Shown here piece after piece: positions 47,801-60,758 of a DNA stretch of 64,000 nt. The position numbers and the translations under genes were made by a program. Position 1 is the stretch's first letter, and each line of letters opens with the position of its first letter. The notes beneath the pieces were generated by a model, which made no database searches, had not been told where the DNA came from, and was given only the letters and a program-made list of their open reading frames with translations. The stretch comes from Patiria miniata (taxonomy: Eukaryota; Echinodermata; Asteroidea; Valvatida; Asterinidae), in contig NW_024037074.1 in the NCBI RefSeq assembly GCF_015706575.1, positions 310,001-374,000 on the forward strand, given 5' to 3'.

Positions 47801-50800
47801 TTAAGAATTGTGAAATTAGGCTTAGTCCAATGGTACGGACTGCTGACTCGAAATCTGAAGGTTGTGGGTTCAAATCCAGGGTGGAAGTTTTAGATTTTAA
47901 AATTTTATGTCTTTTTGGGTAAATTTAAACTTCATAGTTAATTTCGTAACCACTAAAAAGTGTGAAATTATGCTTAGTCCAATGGTATGGACTGTTGACT
48001 CGAAATCTGAAGGTTGTGGGTTCAAATCCAGGGGGAAATTATAGATTTTAAAATTTTATTTCTTTTTGGGTAAATTGAAACTTGATAGTTAATTTCGTAA
48101 CCACTAAAATGTGTGAAATTATGCTAAGTCCAATGGTATGGACTGCTGACTCGAAATCTGAAGGTTGTGGGTTCAAATCCAGGGTGGAAGTTTTAGATTT
48201 TAAAATTTTATGTCTTTTGGGGTAAATTTAAACTTCATAGTTAATTTCGTAACCACTAAAAAGTGTGAAATTATGCTTAGTCCAATGGTACGGACTGCTG
48301 ACTCGAAATCTGAAGGTTGTAGGTTCAAATCCAGGGTGGAAATTTTAGATTTTAAAATTTTATGTCTTTTTGGGTAAATTTAAACTTCATAGTTAATTTC
48401 GTAACCACTAAAAAGTGTGAAATTATGCTTAGTCCAATGGTACGGACTGCTGACTCGAAATCTGAAGGTTGTGGGTTCAAATCCAGGGTGGAAATTTTAG
48501 ATTTTAAAATTTATTTCTTTTTTGGTAAATTTAAATTTGATAGTTAATTTCGTAACCACTAAAAAGTGTGAAATTATGCTTAGTCCAATGGTATGGACTG
48601 CTGACTCGAAATCTGAAGGTTGTGGGTTCAAATCCAGGGTGGAAATTTTAGATTTTAAAATTTATTTCTTTTTTGGTAAATTGAAACTTGATAGTTAATT
48701 CCGTAACCACTAAAAAGTGGAAATTATGCTTATTCCAATGGTACGGACTGTTGACTCGAAATCTGAAGGTTGCGGGTTCAAATCCAGGGTGGAAGTTTTA
48801 GATTTTAAAATTTTATGTTTTTTGGGTAAATTTAAACTTCATAGTTAATTTCGTAACCACTGAAAAGTGTGAAATTATGCTTAGCCCAATGGTATGGACT
48901 GTTGACTCGAAATCTGAAGGTTGTGGGTTCAAATCCAGGGGGAAATTATAGATTTTAAAATTTTATTTCTTTTTGGGTAAATTGAAACTTGATAGTTAAT
49001 TTCGTAACCACTAAATGTGTGAAAGTCCAATGGTATGGACTGCTGACTCGAAATCTGAAGGTTGTGGGTTCAAATCCAGGGTGGAAGTTTTAGATTTTAA
49101 AATGTTATGTCTTTTTGGGTAAATTTAAACTTCATAGTTAATTTCGTAACCACTAAAAAGTGTGAAATTATGCTTAGTCCAATGGTACGGACTGCTGACT
49201 CGAAATCTGAAGGTTGTGGGTTCAAATCCAGGGTGGAAATTTTAGATTTTAAAATGTTATTTCTTTTTTGGTAATTTTAAATTTGATAGTTAATTTCGTA
49301 ACCACTAAAAAGTGTGAAATTATGCTTAGCCCAATGGTATGGACTGTTGACTCGAAATCTGAAGGTTGTGGGTTCAAATCCAGGGGGAAATTTAGATTTT
49401 AAAATTTTATTTCTTTTTGGGTAAATTGAAACTTGATAGTTAATGTCGTAACCACTAAAATGTGTGAAAGTCCAATGGTATGGACTGCTGACTCGAAATC
49501 TGAAGGTTGTGGGTTCAAATCCAGGGTGGAAGTTTTAGATTTTAAAATGTTATGTCTTTTTGGTTAAATTTAAACTTCATAGTTAATTTCGTAACCACTA
49601 AAAAGTGTGAAATTATGCTTAGTCCAATGGTACGGACTGCTGACTCGAAATCTGAAGGTTGTGGGTTCAAATCCAGGGTGGAAATTTTAGATTTTAAAAT
49701 TTATTTCTTTTTGGGTAAATTGAAACTTGATAGTTATTTCGTAACCACTAAAATGTGTGAAATTATGCTTAGTCCAATGGTATGGACTGCTGACTCGAAA
49801 TCTGAAGGTTGCGGGTTCAAATCCAGGGTGGAAGTTTTAGATTTTAAAATTTTATGTCTTTTTGGGTAAATTTAAACTTCATAGTTAATTTCGTAACCAC
49901 TAAAAAGTGTGAAATTATGCTTAGTCCAATGGTATGGACTGCTGCACTCAAAATTTGAAGGTTGTGGGTTCAAATCCAGGGTGGAAATTTTAGATTTTAA
50001 AATTTATTTCTTTTTGGGTAAATTGAAACTTGATAGTTATTTCGTAACCTTTAAGAATTGTGAAATTAGGCTTAGTCCAATGGTACGGACTGCTGACTCG
50101 AAATCTGAAGGTTGTGGGTTCAAATCCAGGGTGGAAGTTTTAGATTTTAAAATTTTATGTCTTTTTGGGTAAATTTAAACTTCATAGTTAATTTCGTAAC
50201 CACTAAAAAGTGTGAAATTATGCTTAGTCCAATGGTATGGACTGTTGACTCGAAATCTGAAGGTTGTGGGTTCAAATCCAGGGGGAAATTATAGATTTTA
50301 AAATTTTATTTCTTTTTGGGTAAATTGAAACTTGATAGTTAATTTCTTAACCACTAAAATGTGTGAAATTATGCTAAGTCCAATGGTATGGACTGCTGAC
50401 TCGAAATCTGAAGGTTGTGGGTTCAAATCCAGGGTGGAAGTTTTAGATTTTAAAATTTTATGTCTTTTGGGGTAAATTTAAACTTCATAGTTAATTTCGT
50501 AACCACTAAAAAGTGTGAAATTATGCTTAGTCCAATGGTACGGACTGCTGACTCGAAATCTGAAGGTTGTAGGTTCAAATCCAGGGTGGAAATTTTAGAT
50601 TTTAAAATTTATGTCTTTTTGGGTAAATTTAAACTTCATAGTTAATTTCGTAACCACTAAAAAGTGTGAAATTATGCTTAGTCCAATGGTACGGACTGCT
50701 GACTCGAAATCTGAAGGTTGTGGGTTCAAATCCAGGGTGGAAATTTTAGATTTTAAAATTTATTTCTTTTTTGGTAAATTTAAATTTGATAGTTAATTTC

Positions 50801-53800
50801 GTAACCACTAAAAAGTGTGAAATTATGCTTAGTCCAATGGTATGGACTGCTGACTCGAAATCTGAAGGTTGTGGGTTCAAATCCAGGGTGGAAATTTTAG
50901 ATTTTAAAATTTATTTCTTTTTGGTAAATTGAAACTTGATAGTTAATTCCGTAACCACTAAAAAGTGGGAAATTATGCTTATTCCAATGGTACGGACTGT
51001 TGACTCGAAATCTGAAGGTTGCGGGTTCAAATCCAGGGTGGAAGTTTTATATTTTAAAATTTTATGTTTTTTGGGTAAATTTAAACTTCATAGTTAATTT
51101 CGTAACCACTGAAAAGTGTGAAATTATGCTTAGTCCAATGGTATGGACTGCTTACTCGAAATCTGAAGGTTGTGGGTTCAAATCCAGGGTGGAAATTTTA
51201 GATTTTAAAATTTATTTCTTTTTGGGTAAATTGAAACTTGATAGTTATTTCGTAACCACTAAAATGTGTGAAATTATGCTTAGTCCAATGGTATGGACTG
51301 CTGACTCGAAATCTGAAGGTTGCGGGTTCAAATCCAGGGTGGAAGTTTTAGATTTTAAAATTTTATGTCTTTTTGGGTAAATTTAAACTTCATAGTTAAT
51401 TTCGTAACCACTAAAAAGTGTGAAATTATGCTTAGTCCAATGGTATGGACTGCTGCATCAAAATTTGAAGGTTGTGGGTTCAAATCCAGGGTGGAAATTT
51501 AGATTTTAAAATTTATTTCTTTTTGGGTAAATTGAAACTTGATAGTTATTTCGTAACCTTTAAGAATTGTGAAATTAGGCTTAGTCCAATGGTACGGACT
51601 GCTGACTCGAAATCTGAAGGTTGTGGGTTCAAATCCAGGGTGGAAGTTTTAGATTTTAAAATTTTATGTCTTTTTGGGTAAATTTAAACTTCATAGTTAA
51701 TTTCGTAACCACTAAAAAGTGTGAAATTATGCTTAGTCCAATGGTATGGACTGTTGACTCGAAATCTGAAGGTTGTGGGTTCAAATCCAGGGGGAAATTA
51801 TAGATTTTAAAATTTTATTTCTTTTTGGGTAAATTGAAACTTGATAGTTAATTTCGTAACCACTAAAATGTGTGAAATTATGCTAAGTCCAATGGTATGG
51901 ACTGCTGACTCGAAATCTGAAGGTTGTGGGTTCAAATCCAGGGTGGAAGTTTTAGATTTTAAAATTTTATGTCTTTTGGGTAAATTTAAACTTCATAGTT
52001 AATTTCGTAACCACTAAAAAGTGTGAAATTATGCTTAGTCCAATGGTACGGACTGCTGACTCGAAATCTGAAGGTTGTAGGTTCAAATCCAGGGTGGAAA
52101 TTTTAGATTTTAAAATTTTATGTCTTTTTGGGTAAATTTAAACTTCATAGTTAATTTCGTAACCACTAAAAAGTGTGAAATTATGCTTAGTCCAATGGTA
52201 CGGACTGCTGACTCGAAATCTGAAGGTTGTGGGTTCAAATCCAGGGTGGAAATTTTAGATTTTAAAATTTATTTCTTTTTTGGTAAATTTAAATTTGATA
52301 GTTAATTTCGTAACCACTAAAAAGTGTGAAATTATGCTTAGTCCAATGGTATGGACTGCTGACTCGAAATCTGAAGGTTGTGGGTTCAAATCCAGGGTGG
52401 AAATTTTAGATTTTAAAATTTATTTCTTTTTTGGTAAATTGAAACTTGATAGTTAATTCCGTAACCACTAAAAAGTGGGAAATTATGCTTATTCCAATGG
52501 TACGGACTGTTGACTCGAAATCTGAAGGTTGCGGGTTCAAATCCAGGGTGGAAGTTTTATATTTTAAAATTTTATGTTTTTTGGGTAAATTTAAACTTCA
52601 TAGTTAATTTCGTAACCACTGAAAAGTGTGAAATTATGCTTAGCCCAATGGTATGGACTGTTGACTCGAAATCTGAAGGTTGTGGGTTCAAATCCAGGGG
52701 GGAAATTATAGATTTTAAAATTTTATTTCTTTTTGGGTAAATTGAAACTTGATAGTTAATTTCGTAACCACTAAAATGTGTGAAAGTCCAATGGTATGGA
52801 CTGCTGACTCGAAATCTGAAGGTTGTGGGTTCAAATCCAGGGTGGAAGTTTTAGATTTTAAAATGTTATGTCTTTTTGGGTAAATTTAAACTTCATAGTT
52901 AATTTCGTAACCACTAAAAAGTGTGAAATTATGCTAAGTCCAATGGTACGGACTGCTGACTCGAAATCTGAAGGTTGTGGGTTCAAATCCAGGGTGGAAA
53001 TTTTAGATTTTAAAATGTATTTCTTTTTTGGTAATTTTAAATTTGATAGTTAATTTCGTAACCACTAAAAAGTGTGAAATTATGCTTAGCCCAATGGTAT
53101 GGACTGTTGACTCGAAATCTGAAGGTTGTGGGTTCAAATCCAGGGGGAAATTATAGATTTTAAAATTTTATTTCTTTTTGGGTAAATTGAAACTTGATAG
53201 TTAATGTCGTAACCACTAAAATGTGTGAAAGTCCAATGGTATGGACTGCTGACTCGAAATCTGAAGGTTGTGGGTTCAAATCCAGGGTGGAAGTTTTAGA
53301 TTTTAAAATGTTATGTCTTTTTGGGTAAATTTAAACTTCATAGTTAATTTCGTAACCACTAAAAAGTGTGAAATTATGCTTAGTCCAATGGTACGGACTG
53401 CTGACTCGAAATCTGAAGGTTGTGGGTTCAAATCCAGGGTGGAAATTTTAGATTTTAAAATTTATTTCTTTTTGGGTCAATTGAAACTTGATAGTTATTT
53501 CGTAACCACTAAAATGTGTGAAATTATGCTTAGTCCAATGGTATGGACTGCTGACTCGAAATCTGAAGGTTGCGGGTTCAAATCCAGGGTGGAAGTTTTA
53601 GATTTTAAAATTTTATGTCTTTTTGGGTAAATTTAAACTTCATAGTTAATTTCGTAACCACTAAAAAGTGTGAAATTATGCTTAGTCCAATGGTATGGAC
53701 TGCTGCATCAAAATTTGAAGGTTGTGGGTTCAAATCCAGGGTGGAAATTTTAGATTTTAAAATTTATTTCTTTTTGGGTAAATTGAAACTTGATAGTTAT

Positions 53801-54900
53801 TTCGTAACCTTTAAAATTGTGAAATTAGGCTTAGTCCAATGGTACGGACTGCTGACTCGAAATCTGAAGGTTGTGGGTTCAAATCCAGGGTGGAAGTTTT
53901 AGATTTTAAAATTTTATGTCTTTTTGGGTAAATTTAAACTTCATAGTTAATTTCGTAACCACTAAAAAGTGTGAAATTATGCTTAGTCCAATGGTATGGA
54001 CTGTTGACTCGAAATCTGAAGGTTGTGGGTTCAAATCCAGGGGGGAAATTATAGATTTTAAAATTTTATTTCTTTTTGGGTAAATTGAAACTTGATAGTT
54101 AATTTCTTAACCACTAAAATGTGTGAAATTATGCTAAGTCCAATGGTATGGACTGCTGACTCGAAATCTGAAGGTTGTGGGTTCAAATCCAGGGTGGAAG
54201 TTTTAGATTTTAAAATTTTATGTCTTTTGGGGTAAATTTAAACTTCATAGTTAATTTCGTAACCACTAAAAAGTGTGAAATTATGCTTAGTCCAATGGTA
54301 CGGACTGCTGACTCGAAATCTGAAGGTTGTAGGTTCAAATCCAGGGTGGAAATTTTAGATTTTAAAATTTATGTCTTTTTGGGTAAATTTAAACTTCATA
54401 GTTAATTTCGTAACCACTAAAAAGTGTGAAATTATGCTTAGTCCAATGGTACGGACTGCTGACTCGAAATCTGAAGGTTGTGGGTTCAAATCCAGGGTGG
54501 AAATTTTAGATTTTAAAATTTATTTCTTTTTTGGTAAATTTAAATTTGATAGTTAATTTCGTAACCACTAAAAAGTGTGAAATTATGCTTAGTCCAATGG
54601 TATGGACTGCTGACTCGAAATCTGAAGGTTGTGGGTTCAAATCCAGGGTGGAAATTTTAGATTTTAAAATTTATTTCTTTTTTGGTAAATTGAAACTTGA
54701 TAGTTAATTCCGTAACCACTAAAAAGTGGGAAATTATGCTTATTCCAATGGTACGGACTGTTGACTCGAAATCTGAAGGTTGCGGGTTCAAATCCAGGGT
54801 GGAAGTTTTATATTTTAAAATTTTATGTTTTTTGGGTAAATTTAAACTTCATAGTTAATTTCGTAACCACTGAAAAGTGTGAAATTATGCTTAGTCCAAT
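44840..54900 (+). repeat. Large higher-order repeat with 10-, 15- and 19-monomer spacings
   Basis: Three independent marker variants recur in the same order. GTTGTAGGTTC is at 45,471, 48,321, 50,571, 52,079 and 54,321. TTATTCCAATGG is at 45,881, 48,730, 50,979, 52,489 and 54,740. CTGCATCAAA (with small variants) is at 44,844, 47,691, 49,940, 51,451 and 53,701. All give spacings near 2,850, 2,250, 1,510 and 2,250 bp. Confidence 0.85.
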
Positions 54901-55399
54901 GGTATGGACTGCTTACTTGAAATCTGAAGGTTGTGGGTTCAAATCCAGGGTGGAAATTTTAGATTTTAAAATTTATTTCTTTTTGGGTTAATTGAAACTT
55001 GATAGTTATTTCGTAACCTTTAAAAATTGTGAAATAAGGCTTAGTCCAATGGTACGGACTGCTGACTCGAAATCTGAAGGTTGTGGGTTCAAATCCAGGG
55101 TGGAAGTTTTAGATTTTAAAATGTTATGTCTTTTTGGGTAAATTTAAACTTCATAGTTAATTCCGTAACCACTAAAAAGTGTGAAATTATGCTTAGTCCA
55201 GTGGTATGGACTGTTGACTCGAAATCTGAAGGTTGCGGGTTCAAATCCAGGGTGGAAGTTTTAGATTTTAAAATGTTATGTCTTTTTGGGTAAATTTAAA
55301 CTTCATAGTTAATTTCGTAACCACTAAAAAGTGTGAAATTATGCTTAGTCCAATGGTATGGACTGCTTACTCGAAATCTGAAGGGTTGTGGGTTCAAAT

Positions 55400-58300
55400 C
55401 CAGGGTTGAAGTTTTAGATTTTAAAATTTTATGTCTTTTTGGGTAAATTTAAACTTCATAGTTAATTTCGTAACCACTAAAAAGTATGAAATGATGCTTA
55501 GTCCAATGGTACGGACTGCTGACTTGAAATCTGAAGGTTGTGGGTTCAAATCCAGGGTGGAAATTTCAAATTTTAAAATTTATTTCTTTTTTGGTAAATT
55601 AAATTTGATAGTTAATTTCGTAACCACTCAAAAGTATGAAACGATGCTTAGTCCAATGGTACGGACTGCTGACTCGAAATCTCAAGGTTGTGGGTTCAAA
55701 TCCAGGCTGGAAATTTTAGATTTTAAATGTTTTTTCTTTTTGGGTAAATTGAAACTTGATAGTTAATTTCATAACCTTTAAAAATTGTGAAATTACACTT
55801 AGTCCAATGGTATGGACTGCTGACTCTAAATCTGAAGGTTGCGGGTTCAAAGCCAGGGTGGAAATTTTAGATTTTAAAATGTATTTCTTTTTTGGTGAAT
55901 TTAAATTTGATAGTTAATTTCGTAACCACTAAAAAGTGTGAAATTATGCTTAGTCCAATGGTATGGACTGCTGACTCGAAATCTGAAGGTTGTGGGTTCA
56001 AATCCAGGGTGAAAGTTTTGGATTTTAAAATTTTATGTCTTTTGGGGTAAATTGAAACTTGATAGTTAATTTCGTAACCACTAAAAAGTGTGAAATTATG
56101 CTTAGTCCAATGGTATGGACTGTTGACTTGAAATCTGAAGGTTGTGGGTTCAAATCCAGCGTGGAAATTATAGATTTTAAAATTTTATTTCTTTTTTGGT
56201 ACATTTAAATTTGATAGTTAATTTCGTAACCACTAAAAAGTGTGAAATTATGCTTAGTCCAATGGTATGGACTGCTGACTCTAAATCTGAAGGTTGCGGG
56301 TTCAAATCCAGGGTGGACATTTTAGATTTTAAAATGTATTTTTTTTGGTGAATTTAAATTTGATAGTTCATTTCGTAATCACTAAAAAGTGTGAAATTAT
56401 GCTTAGTCCAATGGTATGGACTGCTGACTCGAAATCTGAAGGTTGTGGGTTCAAATCCAGGGTGGAAATTTTAGATTTTAAAATGTATTTCTTTTTTGTT
56501 GAATTTCAATTTGATAGTTTATTTCGTAACCACTAAAAAGTGTGAAATTATGCTTAGTCCAATGGTATGGACTGCTGACTCGAAATCTGAAGGTTGTGGG
56601 TTCAAATCCAGGGTGGAAATTTTAGATTTTAAAATGTATTTCTTTTGGGGTAAATTTAAATTTGATAGTTAATTTTGTAACCGCTAAAAAGTGTGAAATT
56701 ATGCTTAGTCCAATGGTATGGACTGTTGACTCGAAATCTGAAGGTTGTGGGTTCAAATCCAGGGTGGAAATTATAGATTTTAAAATGTTATGTCTTTTTG
56801 GGTAAATTTAAACTTCATAGTTAATTTCGTAACCACTAAAAAGTGTGAAATTATGCTTAGTCCAATGGTATGGACTGCTTACTCGAAATCTCATGGTTGT
56901 GGGTTCAAATCCAGGGTTGAAGTTTTAGATTTTAAAATTTTATGTCTTTTTGGGTAAATTTAAACTTCATAGTTAATTTCGTAACCACTAAAAAGTATGA
57001 AATGATGCTTAGTCCAATGGTACGGACTGCTGACTCGAAATCTGAAGGTTGTGGGTTCAAATCCAGGGTGGAAATTTCAAATTTTAAAATTTATTTCTTT
57101 TTTGGTAAATTTAAATTTGATAGTTAATTTCGTAACCACTCAAAAGTATGAAATGATGCTTAGTCCAATGGTACGGACTGCTGACTCGAAATCTCAAGGT
57201 TGTGGGTTCAAATCCAGGCTGGAAATTTTAGATTTTAAATGTTTTTTCTTTTTGGGTAAATTGAAACTTGATAGTTAATTTCATAACCTTTAAAAATTGT
57301 GAAATTACACTTAGTCCAATGGTATGGACTGCTGACTCTAAATCTGAAGGTTGCGGGTTCAAAGCCAGGGTGGAAATTTTAGATTTTAAAATGTATTTCT
57401 TTTTGGTGAATTTAAATTTGATAGTTAATTTCGTAACCACTAAAAAGTGTGAAATTATGCTTAGTCCAATGGTATGGACTGCTGACTCGAAATCTGAAGG
57501 TTGTGGGTTCAAATCCAGGGTGAAAGTTTTGGATTTTAAAATTTTATGTCTTTTGGGGTAAATTGAAACTTGATAGTTAATTTCGTAACCACTAAAAAGT
57601 GTGAAATTATGCTTAGTCCAATGGTATGGACTGTTGACTTGAAATCTGAAGGTTGTGGGTTCAAATCCAGGGTGGAAATTATAGATTTTAAAATTTTATT
57701 TCTTTTTTGGTACATTTAAATTTGATAGTTAATTTCGTAATCACTAAAAAGTGTGAAATTATGCTTAGTCCAATGGTATGGACTGCTGACTCTAAATCTG
57801 AAGGTTGCGGGTTCAAATCCAGGGTGGACATTTTAGATTTTAAAATGTATTTCTTTTTTGGTGAATTTAAATTTGATAGTTCATTTCGTAACCACTAAAA
57901 AGTGTGAAATTATGCTTAGTCCAATGGTATGGACTGCTGACTCGAAATCTGAAGGTTGTGGGTTCAAATCCAGGGTGGAAATTTTAGATTTTAAAATGTA
58001 TTTCTTTTTTGTTGAATTTCAATTTGATAGTTTATTTCGTAACCACTAAAAAGTGTGAAATTATGCTTAGTCCAATGGTATGGACTGCTGACTCGAAATC
58101 TGAAGGTTGTGGGTTCAAATCCAGGGTGGAAATTTTAGATTTTAAAATGTATTTCTTTTGGGGTAAATTTAAATTTGATAGTTAATTTTGTAACCACTAA
58201 AAAGTGTGAAATTATGCTTAGTCCAATGGTATGGACTGTTGACTCGAAATCTGAAGGTTGTGTGTACAAATCCAGGGTGGAAATTATAGATTTTAAAATT

Positions 58301-58420
58301 TTATTTCTTTTTGGGTAAATTGAAACTTGATAGTTAATTCCGTAACCACTAAAAAGTGGGAAATTATGCTTAGTCCAATGGTATGGACTGTTGACTCTAA
58401 ATCTGAAGGTTGCGGGTTCA
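55400..58420 (+). repeat. Ten-monomer tandem duplication within array 2
   Basis: Variants GTATGAAATGATGC (55,485 and 56,995), GAAATCTCAAGGTTG (about 55,676 and 57,187), TACATTTAAATTTG (56,201 and 57,711) and GTTGAATTTCAATTTG (56,498 and 58,010) all repeat at about 1,510 bp. Confidence 0.8.
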
Positions 58421-60758
58421 AATCCAGGGTGGAAATTTCAAATTTTAAAATTTATTTCTTTTTGGGTAAATTTAAACTTCATAGTTGATTTTGTAACCAC
58501 TAAAAAGTGTGAAATTATGCTTAGTCCAATGGTATGGACTGCTTACTCAAAATCTGAAGGTTGTGGGTTCAAATCAAGGGTGGAAATTTTAGATTTTAAA
58601 ATGTATTTCTTTTTGGGTAAATTGAAACTTGATAGTTATTTCGTAACCTTTAAAAATTGTGAAATTAGGCTTAGTCCAATGGTACGGACTGCTGACTCGA
58701 AATCTGAAGGTTGTGGGTTCAAATCCAGGGTGGAAGTTTTAGATTTTAAAATGTTATGTCTTTTGGGGTAAATTTAAACTTCATAGTTAATTTCGTAACC
58801 ACTAAAAAGTGTGAAATTATGCTTAGTCCAATGGTATGGACTGCTGAATCGAAATCTGAAGGTTGTGGGTTCAAATCCAGGGTGGAAATTTTAGATTTTA
58901 AAATTCATTTCGTTTTGGGTGAATTGAAACTTGATAGTTATTTCGTAACCTTTAAGAATTGTGAAATTAGGCTTAGTCCAATGGTACGGACTGCTGACTT
59001 GAAATCTGAAGGTTGTGGGTTCAAATCCAGGGTGGAAGTTTTAGATTTTAAAATTTTATGTCTTTTTGGGTAAATTTAAACTTCATAGTTAATTTCGTAA
59101 CCACTAAAAAGTGTGAAATTATGCTTAGTCCAATGGTACGGACTGCTGACTCGAAATCTGAAGGTTGTGGGTTCAAATCCAGGGTGGAAATTTTAGATTT
59201 TAAAATTTATTTCTTTTTTGGTAAATTTAAATTTGATAGTTAATTTCGTAACCACTAAAAAGTGTGAAATTATGCTTAGTCCAATGGTATGGACTGTTGA
59301 CTCGAAATCTGAAGGTTGTGGGTTCAAATCCAGGGGGGAAATTATAGATTTTAAAATTTTATTTCTTTTTGGGTAAATTTAAACTTCATAGTTAATTTCG
59401 TAACCACTAAAAAGTGTGAAATTATGCTTAGTCCAATGGTACGGACTGCTGACTCGAAATCTGAAGGTTGTGGGTTCAAATCCAGGGTGGAAATTTTAGA
59501 TTTTAAAATGTATTTCTTTTTGGTAAATTTAAATTTGATAGTTAATTTCGTAACCACTAAAAAGTGTGAAATTATGCTTAGTCCAATGGTATGGACTGTT
59601 GACTCGAAATCTGAAGGTTGTGGGTTCAAATCCAGGGTGGAAGTTTTAGATTTTAAAATTTTATGTCTTTTTGGGTAAATTTAAACTTCATAGTTAATTT
59701 CGTAACCACTAAAAAGTGTGAAATTATGCTTAGTCCAATGGTACGGACTGCTGACTCGAAATCTGAAGGTTGTGGGTTCAAATCCAGGGTGGAAATTTTA
59801 GATTTTAAAATTTATTTCTTTTTTGGTAAATTTAAATTTGATAGTTAATTTCGTAACCACTAAAAAGTGTGAAATTATGCTTAGTCCAATGGTATGGACT
59901 GTTGACTTGAAATCTGAAGGTTGTGGGTTCAAATCCAGGGGGGAAATTATAGATTTTAAAATTTTATATCTTTTTGGGTAAATTGAAACTTGATAGTTAA
60001 TTTCGTAACCACTAAAATGTGTGAAATTATGCTAAGTCCAATGGTATGGACTGCTGACTCGAAATCTGAAGGTTGTGGGTTCAAATCCAGGGTGGAAATT
60101 TGAGATTTTAAAATGTATTTCTTTTTGGGTAAATTGAAACTTGATAGTTATTTCGTAACCTTTAAAAATTGTTAAATTAGGCTTAGTCCAATGGTACGGA
60201 CTGCTGACTCGAAATCTGAAGATTGTGGGTTCAAATCCAGGGTGGAAGTTTTAGATTTAAAAATTTTATGTCTTTTTGGGTAAATTTAAACTTCATAGTT
60301 AATTTCGTAACCACTAAAAAGTGTGAAATTAGGCTTAGTCCAATGGTACGGACTGCTGACTCGAAATCTGAAGGTTGTGGGTTCAAATCAAGGGTGGAAA
60401 TTTTAGATTTTAAAATTTTATTTCTTTTTGGGTAAATTGAAACTTTATAGTTAATTCCGTAACCACTAAAAAGCATGAAATTATGCTTAGTGCAGTGGTT
60501 CAGACTGCTGACTCTAAATCTAAAGGTTGCAGGTTCATTCCCACGCTGGGAATTTTAGATTTCAAAATTTTACTACTTTTTAGGTCAATTGAACATTTAG
60601 TTAATTTTTTAACCACAAAATAGTGTGAAGTTGTGCTTAATCAAGTAATACGGACTGATGACCCTAAATCTGAACTTCTGAAGGTTGCTAGTTCAAGTCC
60701 CACAGTTGGAGTTTTAGATTTTAAAATTTTATTAATTTTGAGGTCAATTGAAACTTTA

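Larger units (their letters stand above)
37444..60758 (+). repeat. Satellite array 2: about 155 tRNA-like monomers of roughly 150 bp
   Basis: This is an unbroken head-to-tail array. Each monomer reads roughly: GTGTGAAATTATGCTTAGTCC, the tRNA-like core, then an AT-rich spacer ending CGTAACCACTAAAAA. The core has A box TAGTCCAATGG, a perfect 5-bp D-arm-like hairpin (AGTCC/GGACT), loop CTCGAAA with CGA in the anticodon position, and B box GGTTCAAATCC 44 bp from the A box (for example 59,731-59,741 and 59,775-59,785). TTTT runs follow within about 15 nt. The T-stem is poor, so it is not a working tRNA. Because 150 is a multiple of three, many monomers give identical 61- to 126-codon open frames; these are artefacts. 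Edge monomers (37,455-37,700; 60,480-60,758) are the most diverged. Confidence 0.95.

Noticed and set aside
38758..60476. Dozens of near-identical open frames of 60-126 codons (reading SPMVRTADSKSEGCGFKSR) and their antisense versions
   Set aside because: They are products of the 150-bp satellite. The period is a multiple of three, so frames run across monomers, and both strands are open. Start and length follow indels, not conserved starts.
37444..60758. CRISPR array
   Set aside because: The repeat unit is about 150 bp, the 'spacers' are homologous to one another, and the context is a eukaryotic satellite.
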